Assembly (NCBI RefSeq): GCF_042186555.1
Contig: NC_133330.1
Span: 342,189,911 to 342,253,910, forward strand
Length of the DNA stretch: 64,000 nt
Source of the DNA: Aquarana catesbeiana
Lineage: Eukaryota > Chordata > Amphibia > Anura > Ranidae
Direction: 5' to 3'
Shown: positions 62,301-64,000 of the stretch, one piece after another
Layout: each line of letters begins with the position of its first letter
Position numbering within the stretch: the stretch's first letter is position 1
Position numbers and translations under genes: made by a program
Notes under the pieces: generated by a model
The model's database searches: none
Seen by the model: only the letters and a program-made list of their open reading frames with translations
Told to the model about the DNA's origin: nothing

Positions 62301-62487
62301 GCATCCCTACCCATAACATTACCCATGATGCTCTGTGTTTGCTGCCCTGTTATCGGCTCTACCTTCTCATTGAACGGGATTGGAGGGACGGTGGGGTCCA
62401 GCTGAAACATGTCGTCACACAGCAGGGCCCTCATGGCGATCACCAGACTCTCCACGTCTCGGGCGATCGGGCCCACCATTGCTGTAA
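48602..62487 (-). CDS. faah: FAAH-like amidase gene B, last nine exons (5' end off the right edge)
   Basis: Exons: 62487-62363, 58481-58356, 56604-56507, 56394-56295, 56182-56139, 51447-51408, 50826-50718, 49402-49257 and 48721-48602. All have AG/GT boundaries and continuous phase, with no internal stop, ending in TAA at 48604-48602. The part seen starts at the VGPIARDVES segment and includes the membrane-cap region, the CPMLSPAL strand and the C-terminal QCVALPWQEEQC segment. The catalytic Lys and Ser exons must lie to the right of the window. Same orientation and exon structure as gene A, so a tandem paralogue. Introns contain hAT-type insertions and several minisatellites. Family membership is clear; FAAH versus vitamin D3 hydroxylase-associated protein is not settled. 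Confidence 0.92.
48916..48941. repeat. Poly-A tract
   Basis: Run of about 26 A in the last intron of gene B. It reads as a T run in gene sense. Confidence 0.9.
49257..49402 (-). CDS. faah: Gene B exon, SYTVFYNLLDFPVGV segment
   Basis: 146 bp; acceptor TTTTCCAG, donor AAG|GTGAAT. Encodes AASYTVFYNLLDFPVGVLPV then TTVTREDEEALRSYEG; human AVSYTMLYNCLDFPAGVVPV. Confidence 0.94.
49480..50220. repeat. ~40-bp minisatellite in a gene B intron
   Basis: Units of 'ctgtgcatgggcgggacctt' plus 'cctcaccccatgactggg'. Confidence 0.95.
50718..50826 (-). CDS. faah: Gene B exon, CPMLSPAL segment
   Basis: 109 bp; acceptor TATTGCAG, donor ACAA|GTATGT. Encodes VYRREFISLWRKEKLDALIC then PMLSPALSIGSPGKLT; human VYRKTVIAQWRALDLDVVLT and PMLAPALDLNAPGRAT. 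Confidence 0.92.
50860..51150. repeat. Tandem block with 'cccataatataccagagata'
   Basis: Modules of 'tatcccataata' and 'acccaacacacagcaagagg' recur with a period of about 100 bp between the 109-bp and 40-bp exons of gene B. Confidence 0.85.
51408..51447 (-). CDS. faah: Gene B 40-bp micro-exon
   Basis: 40 bp; acceptor TCCCTGCAG, donor GAG|GTAAGT. Encodes SVKDLWKQHQAVE; human SAGKLWELQHEIE. The following exon begins VYRR, as in human VYRK. Confidence 0.87.
51530..51810. repeat. Dispersed repeat family (copy 1 of 3)
   Basis: Recognised by 'ccattga(g)ggacacaggaa' and 'ttatactgc(t/c)(c)cctacagg'. Other copies at 56785-57020 and 62600-62715. All lie in gene B introns. Non-coding. Confidence 0.65.
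52156..53310. mobile_element. 1155-bp non-autonomous hAT-like element
   Basis: Ends TAGGGATGAGCT / AGCTCATCCCTA. Flanks TTCCAGAA and TTTCAGAA form an 8-bp duplication with one mismatch. Long inverted internal arms ('aattttaaaggcttatatgc' and its inverse). A poly-A run at 53044-53073. No transposase. Confidence 0.82.
53310..53860. repeat. Old dispersed repeat with 'gcgactttgat' motifs
   Basis: Contains 'ggcttcattcacattaatgc', 'gcgactttgatccaac' and similar phrases. A related motif ('ggttcacacagagacggca') occurs at 60252. Non-coding. Confidence 0.5.
53860..55390. other. Unassigned intronic segment with short open frames
   Basis: Several open frames of 60-135 codons on both strands. None matches a family I can name. 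Frames on the minus strand such as the one around 55093-55317 (PMEDAPTVYGRTSLTS) could be a decayed retroelement. Not called as a gene. Confidence 0.35.
55390..56110. repeat. ~33-bp minisatellite in a gene B intron
   Basis: Units of 'ccccattatcagtgatcagt' plus 'acaccccctgtac'. It ends about 30 bp from the 44-bp micro-exon donor at 56139. Confidence 0.94.
56139..56182 (-). CDS. faah: Gene B 44-bp micro-exon
   Basis: 44 bp; acceptor CTGTCTAG, donor TCAG|GTCAGT. Read in phase 0 it encodes FPRMAKSLQSIRGV plus two bases, and joins in frame to SVKDLWKQHQ of the next exon. Parallel to human LPRLSAFLSNMKSRSAGKLW. Confidence 0.85.
56295..56394 (-). CDS. faah: Gene B exon, KGNLVDPNL segment
   Basis: 100 bp; acceptor CATTCTCAG, donor TTT|GTGAGT. 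Encodes KGNLVDPNLKTQVTS then AIPSWLKSVLSILIRPF, matching human KGDFVDPCLGD and LPQWLKGLLAFLVKP. Confidence 0.92.
56507..56604 (-). CDS. faah: Gene B exon, LVPLTPPSM segment
   Basis: 98 bp; acceptor TTTCTTTCAG, donor ACTT|GTATGT. Encodes LVPLTPPSMERAFYDLV and GILADGGATFLEN. Homologue of gene A exon 9, with the same length and phase. Confidence 0.9.
56785..57020. repeat. Dispersed repeat family (copy 2 of 3)
   Basis: 'ccattgagggatacagtatt', 'ttatactgccacctacagga' and, inverted at the other end, 'ttcttctccattgaggggcc'. Non-coding. Confidence 0.65.
57165..57380. repeat. 28-bp GC-rich minisatellite inside the hAT-like element
   Basis: Units of 'gagagccgccgggcggctcc' plus 'gtgactga'. Each unit contains the palindrome-like 'gccgccgggcggc'. 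Confidence 0.94.
57590..57885. repeat. Second minisatellite inside the hAT-like element
   Basis: Units built from 'ggcgacgtggcaagtgacaa' and 'tccgcaacgtggca' or 'tctgcatctggtgaca'. Confidence 0.92.
58356..58481 (-). CDS. faah: Gene B exon, LRIGYYEDD segment
   Basis: 126 bp, phase 0; acceptor is a long T run then CAG, donor CAG|GTGGGT. Encodes VYSGTQPLRIGYYEDDDSTM and MRRAVLQTKELLEGAGHQ. Very close to FAAH LRVGYYETDNYTMPSPAMRR. Confidence 0.93.
59055..59830. mobile_element. MITE-like element with 'ccacttaa...aagtggttaa' ends
   Basis: Left end 'aaaccacttaaacac', right end 'cggtcggcaagtggttaa'. The interior has the (TA)n and A-run microsatellite (59264-59346) and palindromic GC-rich patches. 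A second copy in the other orientation appears to end at about 61651. TTAA at the tips would suit a piggyBac-type origin; inference only. Confidence 0.5.
59264..59346. repeat. (TA)n microsatellite followed by an A run
   Basis: About 25 TA repeats, then about 31 A. Confidence 0.95.
59829..60232 (+). pseudogene. Penelope-like reverse transcriptase fragment
   Basis: Motifs in order: TGVAMGSNVDP, WRYIDDIF, then in another frame FLDTEIYL and DLYTKPTDRNQLLKF. The YIDD box and the FLD...LYTKPTDRN block are typical of Penelope-like elements. A frameshift lies near 60000. Both ends are missing: no N-terminal RT part and no GIY-YIG domain seen. Confidence 0.82.
60235..60420. repeat. Dispersed repeat with 'ggttcacacagagacggca'
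   Basis: Contains 'gcgacttgtgtcgcctcata' and inverted 'gcaagtcgcctgaagtcgcc'. Follows directly on the Penelope-like fragment. Non-coding. Confidence 0.55.
60600..61651. mobile_element. Second 'aagtggttaa'-ended element
   Basis: Ends at the right with 'tggtccttaagtggttaa' and shares 'ttttctagcaaaaaaaa' (inverse of 59125-59145) with the copy at 59055-59830. Contains several A/T homopolymers and no coding frame. Confidence 0.5.
62363..62487 (-). CDS. faah: Gene B exon, VGPIARDV segment
   Basis: 125 bp; acceptor TTTACAG, donor AAG|GTAGAG. Encodes TAMVGPIARDVESLVIAMRA and PTVPPIPFNEK; human FAAH has SVGPMARDVESL and DPTVPPLPFREE. The first codon is split with an exon beyond the right edge. Confidence 0.92.
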
Positions 62488-62599
62488 CTGTAAAGTGAGA
62501 TGTCCGTCAGTATGAGGTCAGGTGGAGAAACAGCAAACAGTAATATCGATCGCCCTGAAATAACGGGGTTCAGGCACCTACCGCAAGCTCCATCCTTGG

Positions 62600-62715
62600 G
62601 GTTCATTGAGGGACACAGGAATTCAGAGACTGTCTGGTTATACTGCCCCCTATGGGAAGACTGGACACTAGCAAAACTGTGGGCCCACCCAGGATAACCT
62701 CTCAGGTTTGTAGAG
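62600..62715. repeat. Dispersed repeat family (copy 3 of 3)
   Basis: 'ttcattgagggacacaggaa' then 'ttatactgccccctatggga' and 'agactggaca'. Same family as 51530-51810 and 56785-57020. Confidence 0.65.
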
Positions 62716-63049
62716 TAGCCCCCCCTGGTCTTATACTGGGGCTACTATGCGAGTTTGGCTGGGCTGTGGGCCGCTCAGGCTGATTGGACGGTTCCTAATT
62801 GTTGTTCTTCCCCAAGCCTGGGCGGGTTGTGCATTTCTCACCGCCGCCTGTAGGTGTCACTCATAGCAGGGGCGTACCTACAGGGGGCGCAGAGGTCGCA
62901 GTTGAGACCCAGCCCCAAGATCCAGGCCCGTGCGGCTCCCCTGTATGCCTGCATAGGAGAGGCGGCATGTAGAGGAACTGATGCCCTCCATTTCCTCCTG
63001 CACCGGCTGAAAGCCTGCTTCTCCTCCTCTCCCTCCCAAAACATGCTTT

Positions 63050-64000
63050 AACTACAGATAATTGACTAGGAATATGCTTTCTCTGCAAAGAAAAGTACAG
63101 GGACCAGGCTGTAACTGCAGAGAATCTACTGAGGACATGGTTCAACTACAGATAATTTACTGGGGACAGCTGTAACTGCAGAGAATCTACTATGAACATG
63201 CTGTAACTGCAGAAAATCTGTTAGTGGCAAGCTGTAACTGCAGAGAATCTGCTGGCAACATGGTTTAACTGCAGGAAATTTACTGAAGGCATGCTATAAC
63301 TGCGGAGAATCTACTGGGAACATGTTGTAACCGCAGAGAATCTACTTGGCACGTGCTGTAACTGCAGAGAATCTATTGAGGACATGCTGTAACTGCACAG
63401 ACTCTACTAAGGACATGCTATAACTGTGGAGAATTTACTGGGAACATGCTTTAACTACAGATAATTTGTGAGGAATATACTTTAATTGCAAATAATCTAT
63501 TGGGAACATGCTGTAACTGCAAAGATTCTGCCGGGAACATCGTTTAACTGCAGGGAATTTACTGAAGACATGCTATAACTGCGGAGAATCTACTGGAAAC
63601 ATGCTTTAACTACAGATAATTTATGAGGAATATACTTTAATTGCAAATAATCTACTGGGAATATGCTGTAACTGCAGAGAATCTACTGGGAACACGCTGT
63701 AACCACCGAGAATCTATTTGGCACATGCTGTAACTGCAGAGAATCTAATCGGGAATATGCTGTAACTGCAAAGAATCTATTGGGGACAGCTGTAACTGCA
63801 CAGACTCTACTAAGGACATGCTGTAACTGCAGAGAATCTACTGAGAACATGGTTCAACTACAAATAATTTACTGGGGACAGCTGTAACTGCAGAGAATCT
63901 ACTGTGAACATGCTGTAACTGCAGAAAATCTATTAGTGACAAGCTGTAACTGCAGACAATCTGCTGGGAACATGGTTTAACTGCAGGGAATTTACTGAAG
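63050..64000. repeat. 31-bp minisatellite running off the right edge
   Basis: Units of 'atgctgtaactgcagagaat' plus 'ctactgggaac', about 30 copies with moderate divergence. Preceded at 62869 by 'gcaggggcgtacctacaggg', which looks like another hAT-type end. Confidence 0.95.

Larger units (their letters stand above)
58663..62309. mobile_element. Outer hAT-like element of a nested set
   Basis: Ends TAGGGTTGCACCAATACC / GGTATTGGTGCATCCCTA. Perfect 8-bp duplication CCCATAAC (58655-58662 and 62310-62317). Most of its length is due to the inner insertion at 58828-61840. Lies in a gene B intron. Confidence 0.9.

Overview
This is vertebrate nuclear DNA, most likely from a frog. Coding exons are short and split by long introns with GT/AG boundaries. 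The transposons are of types common in amphibian genomes: Tc1-like, hAT-like, a CR1-like LINE and a Penelope-like reverse transcriptase. A dispersed repeat tail near 26.0-26.13 kb contains the 'aagcgctgcgtaatctgttg' type of sequence that I associate with anurans. The organism call is an inference from repeat types; no database search was done.

The only host genes I can support lie on the minus strand. They belong to the fatty acid amide hydrolase family (FAAH, or the related vitamin D3 hydroxylase-associated protein clade), which are membrane-anchored amidase-signature serine hydrolases. Gene B enters from the right edge and is represented by its last nine exons (62487 down to the stop codon at 48602-48604). 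Gene A starts at 28856 and runs through eleven exons to 4775; its last exons should lie beyond the left edge. Where both genes have an exon in the window, the lengths are identical: 125, 126, 98, 100 and 44 bp. All junctions I traced keep the frame. Between the genes, at 45049-44843 and 41394-41203, are two further first-exon-like ORFs. Each encodes a different hydrophobic N-terminal anchor and ends with a phase-0 donor, like gene A's own first exon. This could be a UGT1A-like arrangement of alternative first exons, or the remains of lost tandem copies.

Most of the remaining DNA is repetitive. Nearly every intron of gene A holds its own minisatellite (units of about 26 to 52 bp), and exons 9, 10 and 11 sit as small islands tens of bases from such arrays. 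Seven hAT-type insertions can be delimited by terminal inverted repeats plus 8-bp target-site duplications: 10333-15161, 20245-21787, 28264-28580, 52156-53310, 57087-58104, and the nested pair 58663-62309 / 58828-61840. Three of them carry tandem arrays inside. Two Tc1-like elements (35517-37147 and 45809-47393) are nearly full length but have broken transposase frames; the second is inserted inside a larger fold-back element.

Left to right: 0-3.6 kb is old repeats and a broken CR1-like LINE. 3.7-28.9 kb is gene A with intronic minisatellites. 28.9-45.7 kb is minisatellites, a Tc1-like element and the two orphan first exons. 45.7-47.8 kb is a nested fold-back/Tc1 element. 48.6-62.5 kb is gene B with hAT insertions in its introns. 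62.5-64 kb is repeat and a 31-bp minisatellite that runs off the edge. I saw no rRNA, tRNA or CRISPR. The many long open frames over the minisatellites are artefacts of stop-free repeat units.
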